A stretch of DNA of 16,118 nt from Clostridiales bacterium UBA1777. GTDB taxonomy: Bacteria; Bacillota; Clostridia; Oscillospirales; Oscillospiraceae. The stretch's first letter is position 1; every line of letters begins with the position of its first letter. A program made the translations under genes and the position numbers. Location: the NCBI GenBank assembly GCA_002315275.1, contig DCGN01000081.1:1-16118 (forward strand), written 5' to 3'. The notes under the pieces were generated by a model, which did no database searches, was not told the origin of the DNA, and saw only the letters and a list, made by a program, of their open reading frames with translations. This document shows positions 1 through 7,722 of this stretch, piece after piece.

Positions 1-1484
1 TTCATTGTCGGGAACAAGAGCACGTCCCTGATGGCCGGGCTGTTCGTGAGGAGCATTACGAGGCGGTCAATACCGTAGCCGATGCCGCCCGTGGGGGGCA
101 TACCGATCTCAAGAGCATTGAGGAAGTCCTCGTCGGTGTGGTTGGCCTCTTCATCGCCTGCGGCGGCTGCGGCATCCTGTGCCTTGAAGCGCTCGCGCTG
201 GTCGATGGGATCGTTGAGCTCGGAGTATGCGTTGCACATCTCCCACGTATTGATGAACAGCTCAAAGCGCTCGACGTGGGTGGGCTTGTCGGGCTTTCTC
301 TTCGTAAGAGGAGACACCTCAACAGGATGATCCATAATGAACGTGGGCTGGATGAGCTTCTCTTCGCAGAACTCCTCGAAGAAGAGGTTGAGAATATCGC
401 CCTTGACGTGGCGGGCCTCGTACTCAATGTGATGCTCGTCGGCAATCTTCTTTGCGGTCTCAGTATCGGGGATGGCATCAAAGTCAACGCCGGAGTACTT
501 CTTGACTGCCTCTGTCATGGTGAGGCGCTCGAAGGGCTTGCCGAGATCGATGGTCTTATCGCCGTAGGTTATCTCGGTAGTGCCGCACACCTCCTGCGCG
601 AGGTAGCGGAACATGTTCTCGGTGAGATCCATCATGCCATGGTAATCGGTATATGCCTGATAGAGCTCCATAAGGGTGAACTCGGGGTTATGGCGGGTGT
701 CAACGCCCTCGTTTCTGAAGACGCGTCCGATCTCATAAACTCTCTCAAGACCGCCGACTATGAGGCGCTTGAGGTAGAGCTCAAGAGAGATACGGAGACG
801 GACATCCTCGTCGAGCGCGTTATAATGCGTTTCGAACGGTCTTGCCGCTGCGCCGCCCGCATTGGAAACGAGCATCGGCGTTTCGACCTCCATGAAGCCG
901 CGTGCATCAAGATAGCGGCGGATGCTGCTGATGATCTTGGAGCGCTTGATAAACGTGTCCTTCACATCGGGGTTCATGATAAGATCGGTGTATCTCTGGC
1001 GATAACGCATATCTACGTTGGTGAGGCCGTGATACTTCTCGGGGAGGATCTGAAGGCTCTTGGAAAGGAGGGTTATCTCCGTTGCGTGAACGGATATCTC
1101 CCCCGTCTTCGTGGTGAAAACGGTGCCCCTTACGCCGATAATATCGCCGATATCGAATTTCTTGAAGTCCTTATAGGCATCCTCGCCGACAAAGTCTCTC
1201 GCGACGTATGCCTGGATGCTGCCCTTGAGGTCCTGGATCTGGCAGAAGGACGCCTTGCCCATAACGCGCTTTGCCATCATGCGGCCCGCTATGCTGACCT
1301 CTTTGTTCTCAAGCTCTGCATAGCCGTCTCTGATGTCCTTGCTGTGATGGGTGACATCATACTTGGTTATCTGAAAAGGATCCTTGCCGTTTGCCTGCAG
1401 CTCTGCAAGCTTATCGCGGCGGATCTGCAGCAGCTCGGATATCTCCTGCGTGCTCTGCGGCTTTGCTATGTTCTCTTCGCTCAT
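1..1484 (-). CDS. lysS: lysyl-tRNA synthetase, class II (3' end cut by window edge)
   Basis: Charges tRNA-Lys with lysine in the cytoplasm. I translated the minus strand from ATG 1484; 494 residues are visible, ending ...LLFPTM at the window edge. Family members end a few residues after this block, so only the tail is missing. An N-terminal OB-fold anticodon-binding domain (about residues 60-150) precedes the class II catalytic core. Motif 2 is seen at FRNEGVDTRHNPEF (about 256-269) and motif 3 at GIGYGIDR (467-474). Motif 3 has Tyr where the usual form is GLGIGIDR or similar. The start is supported by AGAGGA about 9 nt upstream. It lies 21 nt after greA, a pairing I know from other Firmicutes, and is probably co-transcribed with it. 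Identification is very secure. Confidence 0.97.
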   Translation of the reverse strand, partial: MSEENIAKPQSTQEISELLQIRRDKLAELQANGKDPFQITKYDVTHHSKDIRDGYAELENKEVSIAGRMMAKRVMGKASFCQIQDLKGSIQAYVARDFVGEDAYKDFKKFDIGDIIGVRGTVFTTKTGEISVHATEITLLSKSLQILPEKYHGLTNVDMRYRQRYTDLIMNPDVKDTFIKRSKIISSIRRYLDARGFMEVETPMLVSNAGGAAARPFETHYNALDEDVRLRISLELYLKRLIVGGLERVYEIGRVFRNEGVDTRHNPEFTLMELYQAYTDYHGMMDLTENMFRYLAQEVCGTTEITYGDKTIDLGKPFERLTMTEAVKKYSGVDFDAIPDTETAKKIADEHHIEYEARHVKGDILNLFFEEFCEEKLIQPTFIMDHPVEVSPLTKRKPDKPTHVERFELFINTWEMCNAYSELNDPIDQRERFKAQDAAAAAGDEEANHTDEDFLNALEIGMPPTGGIGYGIDRLVMLLTNSPAIRDVLLFPTM

Positions 1485-1505
1485 ACTGTAATCCTCTGTT
1501 TATGC

Positions 1506-1994
1506 TTACTTGTTCTCTACTGAAACTATCTTCAGCGTAAATTCGCCTGCGGGAGCGACGACCTTCACGGTCTCGCCTTCCTTGTGTCCCTGAAGGGCGC
1601 GGCCCACGGGGGAATCGTCGGAAATGCGGCCTGCTCTGGGGTTTGCTTCCTGAGAGCCGACTATCTCGTACTTCTCCTCGAAGTCGTCCTCAACATCGAG
1701 CACGGTGACTATGCTGCCGAGCGTAACGGCATCCTTGGGTACGTCGACCTCGATATTGTCAACTATCTCTGCGTTCTCTATAAGGACCTTCAGCTCGGCT
1801 ATCTTGGAGTAGAGCTTGCCCTGCTCCGTCTTTGCCTCGTCGTATTCGCTGTTCTCTGACAGGTCGCCGAAGCTTCTGGCCTCTTTAATAAGCTCGGAGA
1901 CCTCTTTCTCTCTGACCGTTTCCAGATAGAAAAGCTCTTCCTTGATAGCGTCAAGGCGCTCCTGACTCATTTTAAATCTGCTTTCGTTTGCCAT
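1506..1994 (-). CDS. greA: transcription elongation factor GreA
   Basis: GreA enters the secondary channel of RNA polymerase and stimulates cleavage of backtracked transcripts. The protein is 162 residues, close to the usual ~158. The N-terminal coiled coil covers about residues 9-80, with the tip motif FGDLSENSEYDEAK at 42-55. Its acidic residues Asp44 and Glu47 match the pair that coordinates the catalytic Mg2+ in the family. The C-terminal FKBP-like domain follows, including SPVGRALQGHKEGE near residues 128-141. ATG 1994 has AAAGGAGG about 10 nt upstream, which favours it over the in-frame ATG at residue 9. It lies 56 nt behind the S41 gene and 21 nt ahead of lysS. No convincing promoter was found in the upstream gap, so it probably belongs to the same long transcript. 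Confidence 0.97.
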   Translation of the reverse strand: MANESRFKMSQERLDAIKEELFYLETVREKEVSELIKEARSFGDLSENSEYDEAKTEQGKLYSKIAELKVLIENAEIVDNIEVDVPKDAVTLGSIVTVLDVEDDFEEKYEIVGSQEANPRAGRISDDSPVGRALQGHKEGETVKVVAPAGEFTLKIVSVENK

Positions 1995-2050
1995 AGTGTG
2001 GCAGCCTCCTTTAATATGTTAGCATTGGATATCAATGGGCTTTGCTTATA

Positions 2051-3289
2051 TTAGCTCAGATACTTGAGCGCCGCCATGAGCTGCTCATCCTCTGAGGTAA
2101 CGCCTGAACCGTCACTCACGCCCGTTGTGCCGCCCGTTGTGCCGGTGGCCTCGGCGTTCGTGTTATGGACTATCATATCGGGAATGACGCCGCCGGCCCT
2201 TGCGATATCGACGCGGTTCGGTGTCAGATATGAATGGGTGGAAATGCGGATGGCAGCGCCGTCCTCGAGCTCAATTATCTGCTGAGTTCTCGTCTGCCCG
2301 TAGGTGGCCTCGCCGAGAAGCGTTGCCTTGCCGTACTCCTGAAGGGATGCCGCCGCGACCTCTGCCGCGCCGTAAGTCTCGGAATTGATAAGCACAACCA
2401 TCGGGATGGAGATGCACATACTGTCAGACTCAAAGACCTCTTCCTTGCCGTTTCTGTCCACTATCTCAAACATATCGCAGGCGGGAAGAAGGTAATCCAG
2501 CAGCTTTGCAAGCTCGGTCATCAATCCGCCGGGGTTTCCGCGAAGATCAATGACGAGTGCGGCGGGATTCATTTTCATAAGCTCCTCGATGGCTGCCGTG
2601 GCATCATCGCCGCTGCCTGCCTCGAAGTTGTCTATCTTTACATAGCCCGCCTCTGTTTTTTCCATACGGTAGGTAACAGCGGTGAGATAGGATGATTCGC
2701 AGTCGACCGTGATATCATCCTGATTGATGACGGAGAGCGTGAACTTTGTGTTCAGCTTGGAGCGGATGAGCGTTCTGACATCGTCGGTATCCATTTCGGT
2801 AACGTCGACCCCGTCGACCTTCTCGATTATCATGCCGACCGCGAGGCCTGCCGATGCGGCGGGAGATCCGGAATTGATCGCCATGACCTGGAAGCCCCTG
2901 CCCGCGTCATCCTTCATTATCGACATGCCGATATCGGAATATTCCGCGGAGGAGGAGAGCAGATAAGTCTTATACTCTGCCTCGGACATATAATAGCTCC
3001 ACTGGTCGCCGAGGCTGTTCACCATCGATGCCGCCGCGGCATCACCGAGAGTTGCTCTGTCCGCGCCGTCGATATAATTTTCCTCGATCAGGTCCTTGAT
3101 GAGGATATAGTTCTTGGCCTCGGCATAGTCCTCGTCGCCGCCGACGCTCTTGATGATCTTTGACGCAGTCACGCCGACAGCGCTGCCGACAAGGATTATT
3201 ATCGCGGCGAGCACGTACTTGAGCTTTATTCTAATGTTGAAAAATGCCGAAAGCAAACGCCCCAGCGCGAGAAGTAACTTGTTTCCCAT
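2051..3289 (-). CDS. S41-family (CtpA/CtpB-like) membrane-anchored protein lacking the catalytic Ser-Lys dyad
   Basis: The protein has 412 residues. A membrane anchor is at about 24-43, followed by a short helical region, a PDZ domain (about 117-190, with GSPAASAGL at 141-149) and an S41 core containing DLRGNPGG (248-255). S41 C-terminal processing proteases use Ser and Lys 25 residues apart, with a Gln four residues after the Lys (E. coli Prc S430, K455, Q459). Aligning INSETYGAAEVAAASLQEYG and GEATYGQTRTQ puts Gly307 at the Ser position, Gln332 at the Lys position and Gln336 at the Gln. The spacing is exactly preserved, and I rechecked codons GGC (2369-2371) and CAG (2294-2296). It is therefore probably a pseudoprotease. 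The C-terminal tail (about 379-400) is Thr/Gly/Ser-rich. The start was chosen at ATG 3289 because AGGAGG lies 5-6 nt upstream; an in-frame ATG at 3325 has no such site. It sits behind two M23 hydrolases and ftsEX. An S41 gene (ctpB) next to ftsEX is also known in B. subtilis. Confidence 0.9.
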   Translation of the reverse strand: MGNKLLLALGRLLSAFFNIRIKLKYVLAAIIILVGSAVGVTASKIIKSVGGDEDYAEAKNYILIKDLIEENYIDGADRATLGDAAAASMVNSLGDQWSYYMSEAEYKTYLLSSSAEYSDIGMSIMKDDAGRGFQVMAINSGSPAASAGLAVGMIIEKVDGVDVTEMDTDDVRTLIRSKLNTKFTLSVINQDDITVDCESSYLTAVTYRMEKTEAGYVKIDNFEAGSGDDATAAIEELMKMNPAALVIDLRGNPGGLMTELAKLLDYLLPACDMFEIVDRNGKEEVFESDSMCISIPMVVLINSETYGAAEVAAASLQEYGKATLLGEATYGQTRTQQIIELEDGAAIRISTHSYLTPNRVDIARAGGVIPDMIVHNTNAEATGTTGGTTGVSDGSGVTSEDEQLMAALKYLS

Positions 3290-3357
3290 GAAGCCTCCTA
3301 TAACGCTGTTTTCATGCGAAAACACGCGGATTCACGCAGCTTGACAGACAGTCGTAT

Positions 3358-3401
3358 GCCGGACAGCTTAAAAAGGCTGTCCGGCTCTGCCGCAAGCGGC
3401 A
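3358..3401 (-). other. two adjacent perfect hairpins between the M23 gene and the S41 gene
   Basis: In the transcript direction, the stop of the upstream hydrolase at 3420 is followed by a 6-bp stem with a 2-nt loop (3388-3401). A perfect 10-bp stem with an 8-nt loop comes next (3358-3367 pairing with 3376-3385). Neither is followed by a U-tract, so a simple intrinsic terminator is unlikely. They lie about 70 nt before the S41 start codon. Possible roles are mRNA processing, 3' end protection or partial attenuation that lowers S41 expression relative to the hydrolases; the role is inference. Confidence 0.6.
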
Positions 3402-3419
3402 AATATTTTGCTTGTCAGA

Positions 3420-4685
3420 TCAGGTTCCTCCGCCGGAGTCGGGTGCGTAGGTGAGGCCGGAGAACCATGACGAGAAGTCGAGGCAGTTCGAGCCTTCGCG
3501 GATTTCAAAGTGGAGATGCGGCCCTGTGGATACGCCGGTAGAACCGACATAGCCTATCGTCTGCCCCTGAGAAACCGCCTGACCCTCGGATACTGCGATA
3601 GAAGAAAGATGGCCGTACAGCGTGTAGTAGCCGTTGCCGTGGTTGATCATGACGCAGTTGCCGTAGCCGCCGTTAACTCCCGCGAGGGAGACGGTTCCGC
3701 CGTCGGATGCCCATACGGTATCTCCGTACGCGCAACCAATATCCATACCGGAGTGGTACTTCCATTCGCCGGATACGGGATGGTATCTGTATCCGACGCA
3801 GCTCGTGATATATGTGCAGGATACGGGCCAAGCAAAGCTGCCAGAGCCCTTGACCGTTCCGCCGCTGCTGCTTCCGCCGCCGTTTGCCGCGGCCTGTGCA
3901 GCTGCCTGAGCCGCAGCCTCCGCTGCTCTCTGGGCTTCAAGCTCGGCAACGAGCGCATCGATCCTATCATCAGCATCGCTGACCGCTTTTTCGATCTCTG
4001 CCAACGCTTCGGACTCCGTGTCGAGATTTTCGGTTATCTGGCGGATAAGCTCGTTTGCTTCTTCAAGCTCGGCCTCAAGCTTTGCTTTTTCTTCCTCGAG
4101 CGCGGCCATGTTGGCTTCCTGCTCGGCCTTATACGCCTCATAGTCAGCCTTTATCTGCTCGGTCTCCTCGCGTGCGGCAACGTACTGCTTCTCGAGAGCC
4201 TTATCGCTCTCCATTATCTCTGCAATATCATCGATCGCCGTGAGCAGCTCTCCGAGGTTGTTTGCCTTGAGAATAAGGGCGATGTAATTGAGCGTGCCGT
4301 TTTCCTCCATCGCGCGGATACGCGTTCTGTAACGCTGGAGCTGAACGTACTCTCTGTCCTTTGCCTCGTCAACCTCAATCGCCTTCTGCTCGATAAGCTC
4401 GCTGTACATGGCGATGGCCTCGTCGGTGAGCTTGATCTGCTCGATCGTGTAGGCATTTCTCTCGTCGAGAGCCGCCTTCTTCTCAAGCACCGTTGCCTGC
4501 TGCTCGGCAAGCCCGTCAACAACGGCCTGCTGCGCCTCGCGCTTGGCCGTTATCTCTTCTCTCTGAGCCTTGAGCGCATCGATCTCGCTCTGCGTTACGG
4601 CAAAGGCACCTGCAGGAAGCATCGACAGCAGAACCGTCAGCGCTATCGCGAGCGATATGGCAATTTTCGTTTTTCTGTGTTTCAT
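3420..4685 (-). CDS. secreted coiled-coil M23 (LytM) peptidoglycan endopeptidase, PcsB/EnvC-like, paralogue 1
   Basis: Predicted extracytoplasmic cell-wall hydrolase of 421 residues. A signal peptide (MKHRKTK..., hydrophobic 8-28, likely cleavage after AFA at 27-29) is followed by a long charged coiled coil (about 31-260), then a short Gly/Ser linker (269-282). The C-terminal M23 domain runs from about 284 to 408. All expected zinc and catalytic residues are present: H311 and D315 in HSGMD, H359 in YGHL, and H390/H392 in HLHFE. It should therefore be an active endopeptidase, unlike the degenerate EnvC/NlpD activators. The coiled coil is strongly similar to that of the upstream neighbour; both share IRAMEENG and EQIKLTDE blocks. 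ATG 4685 has GGAGAG about 8 nt upstream. It lies 42 nt behind paralogue 2. FtsEX encoded just upstream is the likely activator, by analogy with FtsEX-PcsB in streptococci and FtsEX-CwlO in Bacillus. Confidence 0.93.
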   Translation of the reverse strand: MKHRKTKIAISLAIALTVLLSMLPAGAFAVTQSEIDALKAQREEITAKREAQQAVVDGLAEQQATVLEKKAALDERNAYTIEQIKLTDEAIAMYSELIEQKAIEVDEAKDREYVQLQRYRTRIRAMEENGTLNYIALILKANNLGELLTAIDDIAEIMESDKALEKQYVAAREETEQIKADYEAYKAEQEANMAALEEEKAKLEAELEEANELIRQITENLDTESEALAEIEKAVSDADDRIDALVAELEAQRAAEAAAQAAAQAAANGGGSSSGGTVKGSGSFAWPVSCTYITSCVGYRYHPVSGEWKYHSGMDIGCAYGDTVWASDGGTVSLAGVNGGYGNCVMINHGNGYYTLYGHLSSIAVSEGQAVSQGQTIGYVGSTGVSTGPHLHFEIREGSNCLDFSSWFSGLTYAPDSGGGT

Positions 4686-4727
4686 AATCTATCTCTCCAA
4701 GGGGGTATTCTCTGCGAAGTGATTACC

Positions 4728-6113
4728 TCAGCAATCGTAATACGAGATGCCTCCGAAGTAGCCCGCGGGATCGACACGGCCGCCGTTAATGAATATCTCA
4801 AAGTGGCAATGAGTGCCGGTTGCCCAGCCTGTTGCTCCGAGATAGCCGATCGTCTGTCCCTGCGTAACGGTATCGCCGACGCTGACGGCGAGGCCTGAGC
4901 AGTGGGCATAAAGCGTTTGTCTGCCGTCCTTATGATCGATAAGGACGTAGTTGCCGTAGGAATCGCTGTATGTTGCAGTAGCGACAACGCCGGAATCGGA
5001 CGCCACGATGGGGTATCCGTCTCTTCCGTAGCCGTCAATATCAATGCCGTTGTGCATGGTGGTCTGTCCCGTGATGGGGTGGACTCTCATGCCGTAGCGG
5101 CTCGTGACAGTATAGCTGCTCGGAACGGGCCATACGAACGTGCCGGTGCCGATGCCTACCTGTGCGGTAGGCTGGGTCTGCTGTGCGGGGGGCTCCTGCT
5201 GAGTCTGCTGCGCGGGAGCTTCCTGCTGGGTCTGCTGCGCGGCAGGCTCGCTCTGCGTCTGCGCGGGGACCTGCTGCTCTGCTGCAACCGTCTGCTGAGC
5301 TTCCTGCGCCTGCTGTGCGGCCTTCTCGGCAGCCTCTGCCTGATTCTGAGCGTTCAGCTGAGCGACGAGCGCGCTGAGCTCCCAGCCCGCGGCGGCCTCT
5401 GCCTGCTCCGCAATGGTGTACTCCTGAATAGCCTTCTCGATATCCTCTTCGAGGCTTGCGATGAGCTCCTCGGCTTCCTTGATATCCTTTTCGAGCTCAG
5501 CCTTCTCGGTCTCAAGCTCGGCCTTCTTTTCGTCAAGCTGCGCCTTGTACTCCTCATACTCGGTCATAACGGTCTCAAGCGCTTCTCTTGCGGCTATGTA
5601 TCTCTCCTCAAGGAGCTTGTCGCTCTCCATGACCTCGGATACGTCGTCAAGCGCGGCAAGAAGCGAAGCAAAGGAGTCTGCCTTGAGGATGACGGAGAGG
5701 ATGTTGTATCCGCCGTTTTCTTCCATGGCGCGGATCCTTGCTCTGTACTTGGCGAGCTGGGTCTTTTCGACCGCCTTAGCCTTATCGACCTCGAGAGCCT
5801 TTTCGGCTATCATCTTATCATAGATGGAGATCTGCTCATCCGTGAGCTTTATCTGCTCCTCGGCATATTCGCTTCGCTCGTCGAGAGCGGCCTTTTCCTT
5901 GATAACGGCTGCCTGCTCATCTCTGAGCTGTTCGATCTTGGACTGGCACTCTTCGGACTTGACGGCAAGGCTGTCTTTCTTTGCCTGCAGTCTATCAATA
6001 TCCTCCTGGAAAACAGCATCCGCCATGATCGGAACCACGCTGACCACGAGGCCGAGTACCATAAGCACCGCCATCAGGATGGCAATGATCTGTATGGCTT
6101 TCTTGTTTTTCAT
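4728..6113 (-). CDS. membrane-anchored or secreted coiled-coil M23 (LytM) peptidoglycan endopeptidase, PcsB/EnvC-like, paralogue 2
   Basis: Predicted peptidoglycan hydrolase of 461 residues. The N-terminal hydrophobic stretch (7-29) is a signal peptide or anchor. A coiled coil fills about 32-255, a Gln/Ala/Pro-rich linker follows (about 256-320), and the M23 domain covers about 325-455. Zinc and catalytic residues are intact: H354 and D358 in HNGID, H404 in YAHC, and H435/H437 in HCHFE. The protein ends in a lone Cys (461). The coiled coil matches paralogue 1 almost block for block (for example KYRARIRAMEENG and MESDKLLEERYIAARE), so the pair arose by duplication and then diverged in the linker. 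ATG 6113 is only 9 nt after the ftsX stop and lacks a well-spaced ribosome site: a GAAGG inside the end of ftsX is about 14 nt away. Translation is probably coupled to ftsX, which fits direct partnership with the FtsX loop. Confidence 0.93.
   Translation of the reverse strand: MKNKKAIQIIAILMAVLMVLGLVVSVVPIMADAVFQEDIDRLQAKKDSLAVKSEECQSKIEQLRDEQAAVIKEKAALDERSEYAEEQIKLTDEQISIYDKMIAEKALEVDKAKAVEKTQLAKYRARIRAMEENGGYNILSVILKADSFASLLAALDDVSEVMESDKLLEERYIAAREALETVMTEYEEYKAQLDEKKAELETEKAELEKDIKEAEELIASLEEDIEKAIQEYTIAEQAEAAAGWELSALVAQLNAQNQAEAAEKAAQQAQEAQQTVAAEQQVPAQTQSEPAAQQTQQEAPAQQTQQEPPAQQTQPTAQVGIGTGTFVWPVPSSYTVTSRYGMRVHPITGQTTMHNGIDIDGYGRDGYPIVASDSGVVATATYSDSYGNYVLIDHKDGRQTLYAHCSGLAVSVGDTVTQGQTIGYLGATGWATGTHCHFEIFINGGRVDPAGYFGGISYYDC
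5172..5240 (-). repeat. 27-bp coding tandem repeat (9-residue AQQTQQEAP unit)
   Basis: Within the linker of M23 paralogue 2, residues 292-300 (AQQTQQEAP) and 301-309 (AQQTQQEPP) repeat, followed by a partial third copy (AQQTQ, 310-314). The wider region 5154-5348 is Gln/Ala-rich. Such linkers usually span peptidoglycan. The nucleotide repeat could vary in copy number between strains. Paralogue 1 has a short Gly/Ser linker at the same place. Confidence 0.8.
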
Positions 6114-6122
6114 AAGCTTTAA

Positions 6123-7007
6123 TCAAACCTTCAGATAATTTCTGATAGCATTCACGCCGCCGAACGCGCCGACGAGGATGCCGATTCCCATAAAGCACAC
6201 GAGCACGGGCATCTGGACCGACGTGAACGGAACGACACTGATAAAGCTGCCCGTCAGGGAGCTTACGACCTTACCGGTGATGACATTGTAAAGGCCCCAC
6301 TCTGCGGCAAACGCGAGGCCGCCGCCGAGGATGCCGAGTACAAGCCCCTCAACTATGAACGGCATACGGATAAAGCCGTTCGTCGCGCCCACCATCTTCA
6401 TAATGGCTATCTCTTCTCTGCGGCCGAAGGTGGCAAGCTTTATCGTGTTCGACATGATAAACACGGAGACGAACACGAGGATTACAATAAGAACAAAGGA
6501 AATAACGGAGACAATGTTTCTGATGGTAACGAAGCTCTCCGCATAATCAAGATGAGCCTTTACCTTTGCGACACCCTCGATACCCTCAAGAGCGCTCTTC
6601 GTCTCGCCCATGCGGGCAATGTCCGTGAGGTTGACAATGTATCTGTGGCGTAGGACATCGGATTCGATGCCCTCCATGAGAGTCTCGTCATAGTTGCCCT
6701 TGAAGGACTCAAATGCCTCGTCTCTGGAGACGAACTGAACTGCGCTGACATTGTCCGTAGCGGAAATTGCGCTTGCGATGGCATCAAGCTCATCGTCACC
6801 GACTGACTCATCAACGAAGCAGACGACCTCGTTCTGATCCTCGAGGTCTGCGATAAGCTCGTCAATATTGACGGAGAGAAGAGAAACGCTGCCCATTATG
6901 ATAAGGCACGCCATAATGATCGTGACCGATGCGAAGGACATAAAGCCGTGAGTTCCTATGCTGCGGAATCCCTCGCGAACAAGATAACCGAATCTGTTAA
7001 GTCTCAT
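6123..7007 (-). CDS. ftsX: cell division ABC transporter permease FtsX
   Basis: Polytopic membrane partner of FtsE, 294 residues (family about 295-310). It passes the FtsE ATPase cycle across the membrane to activate peptidoglycan hydrolases. Four hydrophobic segments are visible at about 22-46, 163-186, 212-238 and 263-286. The extracytoplasmic loop at about 47-162 corresponds to the part known in other species to bind the hydrolase or its adaptor. The conserved block GRREEIAIMKMVGATNGFIRMPF lies after TM2; only its position (195-217) is needed to recognise the family. The start was placed at ATG 7007, overlapping the last 11 nt of ftsE, with GGAGGG about 8 nt upstream. The open frame continues to 7175, but that part is the ftsE sequence in another frame. 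The next gene begins 9 nt after the stop. Confidence 0.96.
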   Translation of the reverse strand: MRLNRFGYLVREGFRSIGTHGFMSFASVTIIMACLIIMGSVSLLSVNIDELIADLEDQNEVVCFVDESVGDDELDAIASAISATDNVSAVQFVSRDEAFESFKGNYDETLMEGIESDVLRHRYIVNLTDIARMGETKSALEGIEGVAKVKAHLDYAESFVTIRNIVSVISFVLIVILVFVSVFIMSNTIKLATFGRREEIAIMKMVGATNGFIRMPFIVEGLVLGILGGGLAFAAEWGLYNVITGKVVSSLTGSFISVVPFTSVQMPVLVCFMGIGILVGAFGGVNAIRNYLKV

Positions 7008-7698
7008 CGCCTGCGCCCTCCGTGAAATATCCGCCGGTCTCATCGCTGACGATATGGCCGCCCTCGATGGTGACAACGCGCTTTGCAAAGGCGTTGACCA
7101 GCTCTTTTTCGTGGGTGACCACCATGACGGTGGTGCCCATCTCGTTGATCTTCTCGAACAGGAGCATAAGCTCAAGGCTGCGGACGGGGTCGAGGTTGCC
7201 GGTAGGCTCGTCCGCGACTATCATGCGCGGGTTGTTCACAAGGGCGCGCGCAATCGCGACACGCTGCTGCTCGCCGCCGGACAGCTCCTTCGGGAGGCGC
7301 TTTTCTCTGCCGTCAAGTCCGACAAGCTCGAGCACATAGGGCACGCGGCGCTTGATCTCCTTGTTGCTTGCGCCGACAACGCGCATTGCGAACGCAACAT
7401 TGTCGTAGACGTTCATATTCTCAATAAGCCTGTAATCCTGGAATATGACGCCGAGAGTTCTGCGCATCTTCGGCAGCTTGCGGCGCTTGATAGAACCCAT
7501 ATCAAAGTCATTTACATCGATGATGCCCTTTGTGGGTCTTATCTCGCCGGTGATGAGCTTCATGATCGTCGTCTTGCCGGAGCCGGAGGGGCCGACAAGG
7601 AAGACGAATTCGCCCTCATTGATCGTCAGGCTGACGTTATCAAGGGCAACGGAGCCGCTTGATTCATAGACCAGCGTGACATTTTCCATTTGAACCAT
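6997..7698 (-). CDS. ftsE: cell division ATP-binding protein FtsE
   Basis: Cytoplasmic ABC ATPase that pairs with FtsX, 233 residues. Walker A GPSGSGKTT is at 36-44, the Q-loop in IFQDYRL at about 85-91, the signature LSGGEQQR at 139-146, Walker B MIVADE at 159-164 and the H-loop His196 in VTHEK. ATG 7698 follows AAGGAG at about 8 nt. The gene starts 24 nt after the regulator's stop and overlaps ftsX, so the three are almost certainly one transcript. The order ftsE-ftsX-hydrolases suggests FtsEX powers the activation of the M23 enzymes encoded behind it. Confidence 0.97.
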   Translation of the reverse strand: MVQMENVTLVYESSGSVALDNVSLTINEGEFVFLVGPSGSGKTTIMKLITGEIRPTKGIIDVNDFDMGSIKRRKLPKMRRTLGVIFQDYRLIENMNVYDNVAFAMRVVGASNKEIKRRVPYVLELVGLDGREKRLPKELSGGEQQRVAIARALVNNPRMIVADEPTGNLDPVRSLELMLLFEKINEMGTTVMVVTHEKELVNAFAKRVVTIEGGHIVSDETGGYFTEGAGDET

Positions 7699-7722
7699 AG
7701 AATTTTCTCCTTATTTCCGCGA

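Noticed and set aside
138..1523. Long plus-strand open frame opposite lysS (about 460 codons)
   Set aside because: The minus strand encodes an unmistakable LysS. The plus frame has no recognisable domain or ribosome site and reflects the codon bias of lysS.
2023..2037. Small inverted repeat CATTG-GATAT-CAATG upstream of greA
   Set aside because: The arms are only 5 bp, with no well-spaced promoter or U-tract. It is too weak to call an operator or terminator.
3290..3325. Longer S41 protein starting at ATG 3325
   Set aside because: No ribosome site precedes it, whereas AGGAGG lies 5-6 nt before ATG 3289, inside the putative extension.
5154..5348. Repeats as a CRISPR-like array
   Set aside because: The periodicity is 27 bp without spacers, in frame, and encodes a Gln/Pro linker of an M23 protein.
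3510..6122. Two long plus-strand open frames opposite the M23 genes
   Set aside because: They are Leu-rich mirror images of the coiled-coil coding sequence. The minus strand carries signal peptides, zinc ligands and ribosome sites.
7008..7175. N-terminal extension of FtsX up to 7175
   Set aside because: The extension is the end of ftsE read in another frame. FtsX homologues start near MRLNRFGYLV, and a GGAGGG supports ATG 7007.
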